A stretch of 64,000 bases of DNA from Halobacterium sp. KA-4 (lineage in GTDB: Archaea > Halobacteriota > Halobacteria > Halobacteriales > Halobacteriaceae). The translations under genes were made by a program, and so were the position numbers. The notes below the pieces were generated by a model that was not told the DNA's origin, did not search any database, and saw nothing but the letters and a program-made list of their open reading frames with translations. The stretch is from the NCBI RefSeq assembly GCF_021028995.1, contig NZ_JAJJZG010000004.1, positions 62,001 to 126,000 of the forward strand. The letters are read 5' to 3'. Positions 41,562-50,945 of this stretch are shown here, one piece after another; within the stretch, counting starts at the first letter, position 1, and every line of letters begins with the position of its first letter.

Positions 41562-43162
41562 TCGTCGTCAGCTGGCTGGATGTCGCTCGCGCGGTCCTGT
41601 TCGGAGAGCAGCGACCCCGGGTCGACGTCGACGCGGTCGTGGCCCTCTGCGTAGTCGCGAGCAGCGACGTAGCTCGCGTAGACGATCGCCACGAGGAACA
41701 CCGTGAACGGCAACGCGAGTATCGGCGACAGCGCCTCGATGGCCTGGAAGCTCTCCAGTTCGAGCGCCATCATCCCGAACCCGGCGAGCAGCGCACCCCA
41801 CCACGCGCGGTTCCGGGCATTGGGGTCCTCGTCGCCGAGCGTGATGGCGGAAATCATGAACACCGCCGAGTCCAGCGACGTGATGATGTAGCCCGCGATG
41901 ACGAACACGAACAGCACCGCCAGCACCGTGCCGTACGGGGTGATGTTCAGCGCGGTGACGATCGCGGCGGGGATGCCGTTAGCCGCCCACGCCTCACTGA
42001 CGGGGCCGATGTACCCCGGAGAGAGCACCCAGCCGCCGAGGATGAGGTGTTGGAGCCACGAGAGGAACGCGGGCGCGACGACGAGCACGACGAACATCTC
42101 GCGGATGGTACGGCCCTTCGAAACGCGTGCGACGAAGCTCCCAACGAAGATGCTCCATGCCGCCCACCACGCCCACCAGAAGCCGGTCCAGTTGGCGGCC
42201 CAGTTGCCGGCGGACATCGGGTCGGTGTACAGCATCAGCCGCGTCATGTTGCCGAGCCAGACGCCCGTCGCGTCAAGCCCGAGTTCGAAGATGAACAGCG
42301 TCGGCCCGACGACCACCAGCAGCGCCATCGCGGCGACGATGAACAGCATGGTTGCGCGGGCGGCGTTCCGGATGCCCTTACGGAGACCAAGCCAGACGTC
42401 CGTGAGGAACACCGCGCCGATGAGCGCGAATATCCCGTACGTGAGAATGTTCGCCTCTAGGCCGAAAACGCCGCCGAGGATGGCGGCCATCGTCTGCGAG
42501 CTGAACCCGAGTGTGGTGGCGATGCCGCCGATGCTGGCGACGATCGCTGCGAGGTCGACCGCCCAGTGGAAGCCCGGATACGAGTCGGGGTCGACGATGC
42601 CCGACAGCATCGAGGAGATCTTGTACTCGCCGACGCCCTGCGTGTAGACGATGATGCCGAACGCGAGCGCGACTGGGAGGTACCACATCGCCAGGCCGGG
42701 GAACGCCTCGTGGACGAACATGAACGCCAGCGCCAGCGACTCGATGGACGCGCCCTCCACGGGGTAGGGCTGCGGCGGCGGATTCTGGACGATGGAGATG
42801 GGTTCGCCGACGCCCCAGATGAGGATGGACGCGCCGAAGCCGACGGTGAACACCATCGACAGCCACGAGAGCGTGTCGAACTCCGGTTCGGCGTCCGGGC
42901 CGCCGATGCGCAGGCGTCCGTACCGGGAGAACGTAACTCCGAGCACGAGCAACAGCAACACGAACCCGAGCAGGATGAACCACCAGCCGAAGTACGTAAG
43001 GACCCACTCGAAGGCACCGTTGAGTGCCGTGCTGAGCGCGCTCGGGCGAGCGAACCCGAAGGCTGCGAGCGCAATCATCGCGGCCATCGTCACGCCGAAG
43101 AGCGCGCGCTCGGGCCACGTCGCCTCGTCGAGGCCGAGCAGGTACCAGAAGCCAGCGGTCAT
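41558..43162 (-). CDS. BCCT-family transporter (betaine/choline type)
   Basis: A 534-residue protein with twelve hydrophobic helices. The signature FWWAWWAAWSIFVGSFVARV of the eighth helix with KGRTIREM identifies the betaine-carnitine-choline transporter family, and GEYKISSMLSG the amphipathic segment between helices. In a salt-loving archaeon the likely role is uptake of compatible solutes such as glycine betaine, but the Trp box alone does not fix the substrate. The acidic C-terminal tail may sense osmolarity. It lies between two sensor kinases. Confidence 0.92.
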   Translation of the reverse strand: MTAGFWYLLGLDEATWPERALFGVTMAAMIALAAFGFARPSALSTALNGAFEWVLTYFGWWFILLGFVLLLLVLGVTFSRYGRLRIGGPDAEPEFDTLSWLSMVFTVGFGASILIWGVGEPISIVQNPPPQPYPVEGASIESLALAFMFVHEAFPGLAMWYLPVALAFGIIVYTQGVGEYKISSMLSGIVDPDSYPGFHWAVDLAAIVASIGGIATTLGFSSQTMAAILGGVFGLEANILTYGIFALIGAVFLTDVWLGLRKGIRNAARATMLFIVAAMALLVVVGPTLFIFELGLDATGVWLGNMTRLMLYTDPMSAGNWAANWTGFWWAWWAAWSIFVGSFVARVSKGRTIREMFVVLVVAPAFLSWLQHLILGGWVLSPGYIGPVSEAWAANGIPAAIVTALNITPYGTVLAVLFVFVIAGYIITSLDSAVFMISAITLGDEDPNARNRAWWGALLAGFGMMALELESFQAIEALSPILALPFTVFLVAIVYASYVAARDYAEGHDRVDVDPGSLLSEQDRASDIQPADDD

Positions 43163-43417
43163 GTGAATGGTACGACGGTCGCAGCGTCGGCTTCGCGGCT
43201 ATCGTGTGCGCGACGGCGAGCGCTGTCGCTCGGTCGTCGTAGCACGGCTCCGTACATCTTGACCAAGCCGAGCGGGGTTTCACTGAAAAACTCGTCGTCT
43301 CACCGCCCGACCGAAACCCGGGTGCAGTGTAGATGTTTGCCAACGTGTGACGCCTGCACAGTGGCAGTTTTGACGATACCGTGAATTTATGGCCGCACGG
43401 GTCAGTCAGTAAAGAGA

Positions 43418-44626
43418 ATGAGTGCGTTTCCGCTCCGTTCAGCGGACTCGGTTCCGGAGCGGTTAGTCGCTACTGCTGTCACGCTCAGTATGTTTGTCGT
43501 CGTGGAGGGCGTCGTCCGCCTGCGCGACGGCAAGTTCGTGGAAGGAACACAACTCCTGTTCGCGGGCGAGTTCCTCGTCGGCGCGCTCACGATGGCGCCG
43601 TTCGTCGTAGGTATCGCATACGCAGGGTACTGGCTCGACCGAAGCACCATCGAGCCCAGCGGCTACACTCGCGTCTGGTGGTGGACGGTCGCCGGTACCG
43701 CCGCCGCCGTCGGACTAAACGTCGCACTGATGACCGTCCTCCCAGTCCAGTCAACGCAAACCCTGGTCGCGTGGCTGCGATGGGCTGTCGCGGTTGGCGC
43801 CGGTCTCGGAGTCGGCATCGGCGTGACTGAGGCGCGGGCCATCCAGCAAGCGACGGTAGCCGAACGCAACGCCGTCCGCGCCGAACACCTCGAAGTCCAG
43901 CGCGACCTCCTCGACTACCTCAACAGCCTGCTACGCCACGAGGTATTGAACGCCGCGAACGTCATCTCGGGCTACGCCGACCTTCTGCAAGCCGAACACG
44001 AGGAAGGGACGTCCGGGTACGAACACAGCGAGACGATACGCCGAAAGAGCGACGAGGTGACAGGAGTGGTGCAGGACGTCCGCGTGCTGTTGCACGCCAC
44101 CGAGGAACGCGCGGACTTCGAGCGGGTTGATGTCGTACCGATTCTCCACGAGGAACTCGAGAAGCTCTCGGATCTCCACGAGGACGTGGTCATCGAGACG
44201 GACCTTCCGGAAACGGCGGTTGTCCACGCGGACGCCCTGCTCCCGCGGGTGTTCGGGAATGTGCTGGCGAACGCCGTCGAGCACAACGACAGCGACCCAC
44301 CGAAGGTGTGGGTTCGCAGCCGCGTGAACGAGGACACTGTCACCGTCGACGTCGAAGACAACGGCCCGGGCCTCCCAGAGGAGGACATCCCGACGTTATT
44401 CGAGCGGCCGTCGCGCCGGGCCGCCGACCACGGCCTCGGGCTGTATCTGGTTGCGCGACTCGTCGAGCACTACTGCGGAACCGTCGAACTACTCGAAACC
44501 GGCAGCGAAGGGTCGACGTTCCGTATCACGCTCCCACGTGAGCCACCCGAAGAATCCACTGCGTCGCCGTTTGTCGACCCGTTCAGCGGCGAGCGAGCCG
44601 AACAGTCCACGGGTGACGGTCAGTAG
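43418..44626 (+). CDS. Membrane histidine kinase
   Basis: A 402-residue sensor with four hydrophobic helices (about 18-135), a HisKA box LLRHEVLNAANVIS with H174, and a complete ATPase domain: NVLANAVEHN, DNGPGLP and HGLGLYLVA. It lacks PAS domains, so the membrane part is the likely sensor. It starts 255 bases from the divergent BCCT transporter gene, which might be its target or signal source; no response regulator is adjacent. It is convergent with menB (overlap seven bases). Confidence 0.92.
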   Translation: MSAFPLRSADSVPERLVATAVTLSMFVVVEGVVRLRDGKFVEGTQLLFAGEFLVGALTMAPFVVGIAYAGYWLDRSTIEPSGYTRVWWWTVAGTAAAVGLNVALMTVLPVQSTQTLVAWLRWAVAVGAGLGVGIGVTEARAIQQATVAERNAVRAEHLEVQRDLLDYLNSLLRHEVLNAANVISGYADLLQAEHEEGTSGYEHSETIRRKSDEVTGVVQDVRVLLHATEERADFERVDVVPILHEELEKLSDLHEDVVIETDLPETAVVHADALLPRVFGNVLANAVEHNDSDPPKVWVRSRVNEDTVTVDVEDNGPGLPEEDIPTLFERPSRRAADHGLGLYLVARLVEHYCGTVELLETGSEGSTFRITLPREPPEESTASPFVDPFSGERAEQSTGDGQ

Positions 44627-45534
44627 TACCAGGGATAATCAGAGAAGTCTGGGTCGCGGCCCTCCATGAACGCTTCGCGGCCTTCTTTTGCTTCCTCAGT
44701 CATGTAGCCGAGGCGCGTGGCTTCACCCGCGAACACTTGCTGGTCGACGAGGCCGTCGTCGGCCATATTGAACGCGTACTTCAGCATCCGCATCGCGGTG
44801 GGGGACTTCGACGCCATCTCGTCGGCCCACTCCAGGGCGACGTCCTCGAGGTCCTCGTGGGCGATAACTTCGTTGACCATCCCCATGTCTTCGGCTTCCT
44901 CAGCGGAGTACGTCTTCCCGCGGAAGAAGATCTCGCGGGCCTTCTTCTGCCCGACCTGCTTGGCGAGGTACGCTGACCCGAAGCCAGCGTCAAAGGAGGC
45001 GACGTCAGGGTCCGTCTGGAGGAACTTCGCATGCTCGTCGCTGGCGAGCGTCATGTCACAGACGACGTGCAGGGAATGCCCGCCGCCGACTGCCCACCCC
45101 GGGACAACCGCGACCACAGGCTTGGGCATGAACCGAATCGCACGCTGGACTTCCAGAATGTGGAGGCGGCCCGCTTTCGCCTTCTGGACCGTCTCGTCCT
45201 CCTCGGTTGCGGCTTCGTCCTCGCCGCGGTACTCGTAGCCGGACTCGCCACGCACCGACTGGTCGCCGCCAGAGCAGAACGCCCAGCCGCCGTCCTTCGG
45301 ACTCGGGCCGTTCCCCGTGAGAAGCACACACCCAATATCGGTCTGGCGTTTCGCGTGGTCGAGCGCCTCGTGGAGTTCGTCGACGGTGCCCGGGCGGAAT
45401 GCGTTCCGGACCTCGGGGCGGTCGAACGCGATGCGGACCGCGTCGACGTCCACGCCGCGGTGATAGGTGATGTCCTCGAAGTCGCAGTCCGCGACCGGCT
45501 CCCACCGGTCGGCGTCAAAGATGTCCGAGACCAT
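44620..45534 (-). CDS. menB: 1,4-Dihydroxy-2-naphthoyl-CoA synthase
   Basis: A 304-residue crotonase-fold enzyme that closes the second ring of menaquinone. It has VRIAFDRPEVRNAFRPGTVD, the oxyanion residues in FCSGGDQSVRG, and FAGEATRLGYMTEEAKEGRE with the final family ending DFSDYPWYY. It is the last gene of the menF-menD-membrane-protein-menB set on the minus strand, 36 bases after a small membrane-protein gene. Confidence 0.95.
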   Translation of the reverse strand: MVSDIFDADRWEPVADCDFEDITYHRGVDVDAVRIAFDRPEVRNAFRPGTVDELHEALDHAKRQTDIGCVLLTGNGPSPKDGGWAFCSGGDQSVRGESGYEYRGEDEAATEEDETVQKAKAGRLHILEVQRAIRFMPKPVVAVVPGWAVGGGHSLHVVCDMTLASDEHAKFLQTDPDVASFDAGFGSAYLAKQVGQKKAREIFFRGKTYSAEEAEDMGMVNEVIAHEDLEDVALEWADEMASKSPTAMRMLKYAFNMADDGLVDQQVFAGEATRLGYMTEEAKEGREAFMEGRDPDFSDYPWYY

Positions 45535-45570
45535 ACCCGAAATCGGGCGCGGACGGCGCAAAAAGGTTCC

Positions 45571-45945
45571 TTACTCGGCGGCCTCCTCAGCGGACTCCTT
45601 GGACGCGTCGTCGAGCACGCGCTCGGGGATGACCGACGGTGGGGACGCGTCGAAGGGACCGTCGGGGTCGGTCACCCATAGCGTGAGGTAGACGACACAG
45701 GCCGCGACGACCGCGGTCGGGAACTGGAGCGTGAACACGCCGTAGACGACGGTCGCGCCCATCGTCACAGCGGCGACGGTCTCGCGGTTCGTCCCGCCCG
45801 CGTACAGGAGGACAGCGACAACCGCGCAGCCGAGCGCGACCGCGAGGCCGACAACGATTTCGTTGGCGATTGCGCCGACGTACAGCAGTCCGAGCACACC
45901 AGCAAGTGCAGCGATGACGGCGAGTTGCGTCGTGGTGGAGGGCAT
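45571..45945 (-). CDS. Membrane protein in the men operon, unknown function
   Basis: A 124-residue protein with four hydrophobic helices, starting MPSTTTQLAVIAALAGVLGL and ending with an acidic tail after IPERVLDDASKESAEEAAE. It is placed between menD and menB with gaps of 26 and 36 bases. The context suggests a link to quinone metabolism, but no motif supports any role. Confidence 0.7.
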   Translation of the reverse strand: MPSTTTQLAVIAALAGVLGLLYVGAIANEIVVGLAVALGCAVVAVLLYAGGTNRETVAAVTMGATVVYGVFTLQFPTAVVAACVVYLTLWVTDPDGPFDASPPSVIPERVLDDASKESAEEAAE

Positions 45946-45971
45946 CGAACCGACGTGCTGCGTCGAGTTCC

Positions 45972-47729
45972 TTAGTCGTTGAGGTTGCGTTCGACGGCGG
46001 CGGCGAGGCGTTCGCGCTCTCGGTGGCTGGCTTCGGCGTCCGTCTGGACTTCGATAACCTGCGTGCCTGGCGAGCCAACGGACTCCCGGTAGGCGTCTCG
46101 GAACCCATCAAGCGTCTCCACGCATGCGAACTCGAAACCGTAGACGTCGCCGGTCGGTTCGAAGTCGAGGCCGTGGGGCGTCTTGAATTGGCTCGTGAAC
46201 GGCGGGTCGTACGTCTCGATGGGAAGCATGTGGAAGATGCCGCCGCCGTCGTTGTTCACGAGGACGATAGTCGCGTCCACGTCGCAGCGGTCGAGCGCGA
46301 GCAAGCCGTTCGCGTCGTGGTAGTATGCGAGGTCTCCCGTAATCACGACCAGCGGGTCGTCAGTGGCGCTGCCAGCGCCGAGTCCCGTCGACGTGATGCC
46401 GTCGATGCCGGAGGCGCCCCGATTTCCGAGTACGGTCAACTCGGCGCCTCGCGGTCGCGCGAACCGGTCGAGGTCGCGGACCGGCATGCTGTTCGAGACT
46501 ATTACGGTAGCGGGGCCGGGCGCGTCGTCGGTCGCCGCGGCAACTACGTCGCCCTCTAGCAGCGTCTCGCGCTCGAAGGCGTCGACGGCGTTCCAGTAGT
46601 CGGCTTCGAGTGCCGCGACGCGGTCTGTCCAGTCGCTCGCGGAGCGGTCGACGCGCTCGGCGAGCGCGCGCGCCGTCTCGGTCGGGTCTGCAACCACGAG
46701 GTCCGACGCGGTGAACGTGGCTTCGCGCCATCCGCCTGCGGGGTCGACGAGGAACTGGCGGGCGTCACTATCATGGAGGTAGGTGCGCAGCGGCTTCGAC
46801 GTCGGCGACGCGCCGAAGCGGAGGACAACGTCGGGCTCAGGGAGGGGTGTGTCGTCTGCGGCGAGGAAGCCGTCGTAGCCGCCGACGATGTGGGAGTCGG
46901 AGACGTGCTCGCCGAATCGAAGCCCCGAGAGTGGGTCCGCGAACACCGGGAAGCCGGTTGCGTCGGCCAGCGTTGCGGCGGCGTCAATAGCGAGGCCGTG
47001 CGCGTCGTCCGGGCCCGCGACGACGAGCCCGCGGTCCGCGGATTTGACGGCCTCCGCGAGTGCGTCGAGGGTTGCGTCGTCGGGTGCCGCGGGATTCTGG
47101 TGGACGTCGACGAACGGCCCGTCGCGGCCCTCGGCGGCCAGCGGGTGCTCGTCGGCGAAGTCCTCGGGCACGTCGCCCCGGACTTCCACGGGTTCCAGCG
47201 GCTTCTTGAACGGGATGTTGAGGTGGACGGGACCGGGGTTCGCGCCGGTCGTCTCACCAACGGCACGACATATCGACGTCCGCAGCGAGCGGAGTTTGCG
47301 GTCGTCGGCCTCCGGTTCGGGGAGTTCACGGAAGTGGCGGACAGCGTCCCCGTAGAGTTTGGTCTGGTCGACGGTCTGGTTCGCGCCCGAGTCACGGAGT
47401 TCCGGCGGACGGTCGGCCGTGAGGACGAGCAGCGGAACGCGCGCCTGATTGGCCTCCATCACGGCGGGATGGAAGTTCGCGGTCGCAGTGCCGGACGTGG
47501 AGACGACGGGCGTGGGTTTGCCGGTTCGTTTCGCGCGGCCGAGCGCGAAGAACGCCGCCGACCGCTCGTCAAGGTGCGAGAACACGTGAATGTCGTCGTG
47601 TTCGGCGAGCGCGACGGTCAGCGGCGTCGATCGACTCCCCGGGCAGACACAGGCGGCGTCAACGCCCGCGCGAACGAGTTCCTCCACGGCGGCGCGCGCC
47701 CATAGCGTGTTCCGGTTCGGCGCGCTCAT
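45972..47729 (-). CDS. menD: SEPHCHC synthase (2-succinyl-5-enolpyruvyl-6-hydroxy-3-cyclohexene carboxylate synthase)
   Basis: A 585-residue thiamine-diphosphate enzyme that condenses isochorismate and 2-oxoglutarate. The N-terminal MenD signature NTLWARAAVEELVRAGVD with CPGSRSTPLTVALAEH is clear. The cofactor site is VVITGDLAYYHDANGLLALD followed by NNDGGGIFHMLPIE. The ATG at 47729 overlaps the menF stop by four bases. Length is normal for the family. Confidence 0.96.
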   Translation of the reverse strand: MSAPNRNTLWARAAVEELVRAGVDAACVCPGSRSTPLTVALAEHDDIHVFSHLDERSAAFFALGRAKRTGKPTPVVSTSGTATANFHPAVMEANQARVPLLVLTADRPPELRDSGANQTVDQTKLYGDAVRHFRELPEPEADDRKLRSLRTSICRAVGETTGANPGPVHLNIPFKKPLEPVEVRGDVPEDFADEHPLAAEGRDGPFVDVHQNPAAPDDATLDALAEAVKSADRGLVVAGPDDAHGLAIDAAATLADATGFPVFADPLSGLRFGEHVSDSHIVGGYDGFLAADDTPLPEPDVVLRFGASPTSKPLRTYLHDSDARQFLVDPAGGWREATFTASDLVVADPTETARALAERVDRSASDWTDRVAALEADYWNAVDAFERETLLEGDVVAAATDDAPGPATVIVSNSMPVRDLDRFARPRGAELTVLGNRGASGIDGITSTGLGAGSATDDPLVVITGDLAYYHDANGLLALDRCDVDATIVLVNNDGGGIFHMLPIETYDPPFTSQFKTPHGLDFEPTGDVYGFEFACVETLDGFRDAYRESVGSPGTQVIEVQTDAEASHRERERLAAAVERNLND

Positions 47730-49054
47730 TGGCGGACCTCGTCCAGAATCGGCTGGTACTTGAGTTGGACCTCGTCCCACTCTTCGCTGGGGTCGCTGTC
47801 CGCGACGATGCCGTTACCCGCGAACATCGTCACCGTCTGGTCCCGGGCGACCGCCGATCGCAGGCCGACCGCGAACGTGCCGTCGCCGTCGCCGTCGAAC
47901 CAGCCGACGGGCGCGGCGTACCAGCCGCGGTCGAACGTCTCAGTCTCCCGAATCACATCCAGCGCCGCATCCGGCGGCAGCCCACCCACAGCAGGTGTCG
48001 GGTGCAGGGCTTCGGCGACGTCGAGCACGTGCGTGTCCTCGCTCACGTCCGCGGTAATCGGTGTGCTCAGGTGCTGGATGTTCGAGAGCTTGCGGACGCT
48101 GCGATCGCCCACGGAAACGTCGCCGAACGCGCCGAGCTGGGCAGCAATGGTGTCGGTGACGAGGCGCTGCTCGTGACGGATCTTCTCGCTGTCCCGCAGC
48201 CGTGCGGCAAGTTCGGCGTCCTCTTCGGGCGTGTCGCCGCGACCGACCGAGCCCGCGAGCCCAACCGTCTCCACGCTGGTGTCCTGGAGTGTCACGAGGA
48301 GTTCGGGGGTCGCACCGAGGAACGCTGCGTCGCCGGTCGGCTCCACGAGGAAGCGGAAACACGACGGATACGACTGCCGGAGGCGCTCCAGCAGGTCGCG
48401 GGGGTCGAGGTCGCCCGCGAGGTCCGCGCGCAGTGCGGTCGCCAGGACGACCTTCTGGAGGTCGCCGGCTTCGATGCGCTCGACGGCGTGCTCGACCTGC
48501 TCGCGCCACGACGCCTCGTCGCTCGTGGGGGTAGTCGATTCGACGCCGGGCCGGGGGCCGCTCGGCTGCATCGCGGGCAGCGACTCGATTTCCTCGCGGG
48601 CGTCCTCGAGCGCCGCCTCGACGTCGGCGGGGTCGACGTCCTCGCCTGCTCGCGTGACGGTCAGCCACGTCTCCTCGCCTGCGCTCGCCAACTGGACTTC
48701 GGGGAGCACGAACTGCGCGGCGGGGAACCCGGTCCACGTGCCGGCGGGGGTGTGGTTGTCGTGGAACGCGAACCCACCGAGTAGTCGGGGGCGGGCAACT
48801 TCGGGGCCGTCGTGGTCCGTGTCGTCGAACAGCGCGGTCGCCCACTCGCGGACGGCGTCGAAGCGATTGTCGCCGGACGCCGTCACGGTGGCGGCGGTGC
48901 CGACGCCGGACAGTTCGAGGCCGTCCGGGTCCGCCCAGTGGATGCGGGGCGCGCCCCGTGCCGCCAGGAACGCCCGATAGGAGACGTCGGCCACCCGGCA
49001 GCTCCTGCTCACGACCGCCCCGCGGGCGGCCGCTTCGCCGGACAGAGAACTCAT
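47726..49054 (-). CDS. menF: Isochorismate synthase
   Basis: A 442-residue chorismate-using enzyme of the anthranilate-synthase fold that starts menaquinone synthesis. The C-terminal catalytic domain has IEAGDLQKVVLATALRADL, PELLVTLQDTSVETVGLAGS, LSNIQHLSTPIT, LHPTPAVGGLP and the final VTMFAGNGIVADSDPSEEWD. It is first in the menF-menD operon; its upstream region borders repeat copy B. Confidence 0.95.
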   Translation of the reverse strand: MSSLSGEAAARGAVVSRSCRVADVSYRAFLAARGAPRIHWADPDGLELSGVGTAATVTASGDNRFDAVREWATALFDDTDHDGPEVARPRLLGGFAFHDNHTPAGTWTGFPAAQFVLPEVQLASAGEETWLTVTRAGEDVDPADVEAALEDAREEIESLPAMQPSGPRPGVESTTPTSDEASWREQVEHAVERIEAGDLQKVVLATALRADLAGDLDPRDLLERLRQSYPSCFRFLVEPTGDAAFLGATPELLVTLQDTSVETVGLAGSVGRGDTPEEDAELAARLRDSEKIRHEQRLVTDTIAAQLGAFGDVSVGDRSVRKLSNIQHLSTPITADVSEDTHVLDVAEALHPTPAVGGLPPDAALDVIRETETFDRGWYAAPVGWFDGDGDGTFAVGLRSAVARDQTVTMFAGNGIVADSDPSEEWDEVQLKYQPILDEVRQ

Positions 49055-49098
49055 TATTCGAGGTTCAGGACGCTGCGACTAAATAGCCTATCTTTTTT

Positions 49099-49465
49099 CG
49101 AGGAGAGAATCCCGTCCTTCGGGGCGGGCGTGAATCCGACAACGTATGTCAAATCCATGCTCGCCAGGAATTCGGGTATTTAACTCGAACGCTGTGGTTG
49201 CATGACGTACGCTGAGGCGGCATGACCGCCCACGTAATCGGATAATATCGGGACTTCGGAGACTCAGGATGTTCGAGATGCTCTCTCGAAGGGCTGTGGT
49301 GTCTCACCCAAGATAACTCCGAGTCCCCTGCCGGGATAGGAGTAACGGCGGTGTGGCCCCGCCATCGGCCTGTCATGCCGACCGGGTTGTAAACCACCAA
49401 ATAGCCCACCTCAGCGGCGCGGTACCGTGGGAAGCCGCGCCGTGAACGGCGAGGAATAGGTCACC
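49099..49465. repeat. Hairpin-rich non-coding element, copy B
   Basis: The region from 49055 to 49486 between the menF start and the oxidoreductase stop has no gene. It opens with GAGGAGAGAATCCCGTCCTT and CGGGGCGGGCGTG, an IS200/IS605-type end hairpin. It then runs parallel to copy A (14070-14550) through to GGTCACC. Copy B is 114 bases shorter because the extra hairpins of copy A are missing. Paired changes such as GGCGGCATGACCGCC here against GGCGGTCACACCGCC in copy A keep a stem. It may be a dead transposon end, a non-autonomous element or a structured RNA. Confidence 0.65.
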
Positions 49466-49486
49466 CTTCGGACCGCAGGGCCGCGA

Positions 49487-50083
49487 TTAGCTGTACCGGT
49501 CTTCGGCCCACGGATCAGCGGTGTTCGAGTAGCCGCGCTTCTCCCAGTAGCCCCGTTCGGGCTCCGTGAGGAACTCCACACCGTCAACCCACTTCGCGCC
49601 CTTGTAGGCGTACTTGTGGGGCGTAACGACGCGCAGCGGGCCGCCGTGTTCGCGGGGAAGGTCCTCGCCATCGAACTCCCACGTAAACAGGACTTCCTCG
49701 CGCATGCAGTCCTCCAGCGGAAGGTTCGTCGTGTAGCCGTCAAGCGCGTGGAACATCACCGTCGTCACGTCCTCGTCGACGCCCGCAAGGTTCGCAAGGC
49801 GCGGGAACGTGACGCCCGTGAACTCGCAGTCGAGTTTCGACCAGCCAGTGACGCAGTGGAAGTCCTGGCGCTGCGTGACGCTCTCGAGATCCCTGAATTC
49901 GTCGTAGGACAACGAGAGCTCGTTCTCAACGGCGCCCGTCACTGTGAACGTCCAGTCTTCGCGATCCCAGTTCGGCGTCCCGCCCTTCGACAGCACGGGG
50001 AACTTTGACGTCTCGCGCTGGCCGGGCGGCAGTCGGTCGTCCCCGAACTCCTCGTAGAGGTCCGTGACGTCCACGACAGTCAT
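49487..50083 (-). CDS. Sulfite-oxidase-like molybdopterin oxidoreductase
   Basis: A 198-residue protein of the sulfite oxidase/YedY fold. The molybdenum ligand cysteine is C77 in DFHCVTGWSKLDCEFTG. LRVVTPHKYAYKGAKWVDGV and the ending ERGYWEKRGYSNTADPWAED belong to the small archaeal/bacterial forms without heme. No Tat signal is seen, so it is probably cytoplasmic. The ATG at 50083 is used; upstream sequence in frame is not family-like. The substrate is unknown. Confidence 0.88.
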   Translation of the reverse strand: MTVVDVTDLYEEFGDDRLPPGQRETSKFPVLSKGGTPNWDREDWTFTVTGAVENELSLSYDEFRDLESVTQRQDFHCVTGWSKLDCEFTGVTFPRLANLAGVDEDVTTVMFHALDGYTTNLPLEDCMREEVLFTWEFDGEDLPREHGGPLRVVTPHKYAYKGAKWVDGVEFLTEPERGYWEKRGYSNTADPWAEDRYS

Positions 50084-50239
50084 ACCCTCGAATAGGGGCC
50101 GCGGCCACCTATTCCTACCGACTCGGGGCTGCGCTGCCGGTTTCGAGAATCGTCGGAGTTGCGGGCTCAGCCCGGAAAACGCTCCGAATCCGCCCCCGTC
50201 AGGCTTAAGAACGGTGGCGGCGAAGCCCCGCCCAGAACG

Positions 50240-50458
50240 ATGCCCCAGATCGAAGTCAACATCCCGGACCAGATCGAGATGCAGATTGCACAGCTCGTCG
50301 AACAGGGGGAGTTCGTCAGCCGCGAGGAGGCCGTCGAACAGCTGCTGTCGTCGGGAATTCGCGCATACAAGACCAGCGGCCCGTCCGAGGAAGAGGAGGG
50401 AGCCGGCCTCGAAAGCGAGGGCGGCATGATGGGTCACGAGGACGAGTACGTCTTCTAG
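50240..50458 (+). CDS. Ribbon-helix-helix protein (probably DUF7120)
   Basis: A 72-residue protein starting MPQIEVNIPDQIEMQIAQLV. The strand followed by two helices (EFVSREEAVEQLLSSGIRAY) is the CopG/Arc DNA-binding pattern. The acidic tail ends GHEDEYVF. A CTTAAG box about 38 bases upstream could be the promoter. I recall it as haloarchaeal DUF7120 but am not sure of the number. Confidence 0.78.
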   Translation: MPQIEVNIPDQIEMQIAQLVEQGEFVSREEAVEQLLSSGIRAYKTSGPSEEEEGAGLESEGGMMGHEDEYVF

Positions 50459-50540
50459 ACCGAGCGGGCGGCCGGCGCGCCCACACACCACCCCGTCGCG
50501 TCGTCTGCGTGACGGGCGTGGTACGCTGTCGCAGACAACG

Positions 50541-50548
50541 CTTAAACG
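50541..50548 (+). promoter_or_regulatory. TATA-like box of the UPF0058 gene
   Basis: CTTAAACG lies 26-33 bases before the ATG at 50574, matching a leaderless promoter. Confidence 0.45.
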
Positions 50549-50573
50549 CCCGAATTCCCTACCCTAACTAAGC

Positions 50574-50852
50574 ATGCACAAGGACGAGCTCCTCGACCTC
50601 CACGAACAGATGGTGCAGATCAAAGACCAGTTCCTCCAGTTCGACAACGTCGACGACAACGCCTTCCGGGCGTACGAGGAACTCGAAGTTGATCCCTCCC
50701 ACGTCCACAAGTCCAAGAGCGAGCACAAACACGCCGTGTTCCTGCTCGGGAACGCGCTAGCCGCGGCGATGAGCGAGGATGAGTTCTCGAACGCCGGTCG
50801 GCTCAGCAAGCGAATGAAAGAGCTCGCCGACGACGCTTCCGGCAAGCTATAG
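50574..50852 (+). CDS. UPF0058 family protein
   Basis: A 92-residue helical protein, MHKDELLDLHEQMVQIKDQF ... HVHKSKSEHKHAVFLLGNAL, ending MKELADDASGKL. The His/Lys-rich middle (VHKSKSEHKHA) is the UPF0058 signature of archaea. The function is unknown. A clear promoter precedes it, and the next gene has its own. Confidence 0.85.
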   Translation: MHKDELLDLHEQMVQIKDQFLQFDNVDDNAFRAYEELEVDPSHVHKSKSEHKHAVFLLGNALAAAMSEDEFSNAGRLSKRMKELADDASGKL

Positions 50853-50913
50853 AGGGTTCTTCTCACGGGCTCGTCGCCGTCAGACGCACGTAGGGCGTCC
50901 GTCCGCCCGGAAA

Positions 50914-50923
50914 GTCTTATACG
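50914..50923 (+). promoter_or_regulatory. TATA-like box of the large coiled-coil protein gene
   Basis: GTCTTATACG lies 23-32 bases before the ATG at 50946 and supports that ATG over the GTG at 50940. Confidence 0.45.
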
Positions 50924-50945
50924 CGCGCCTTGCCTTCCAGTGGGT

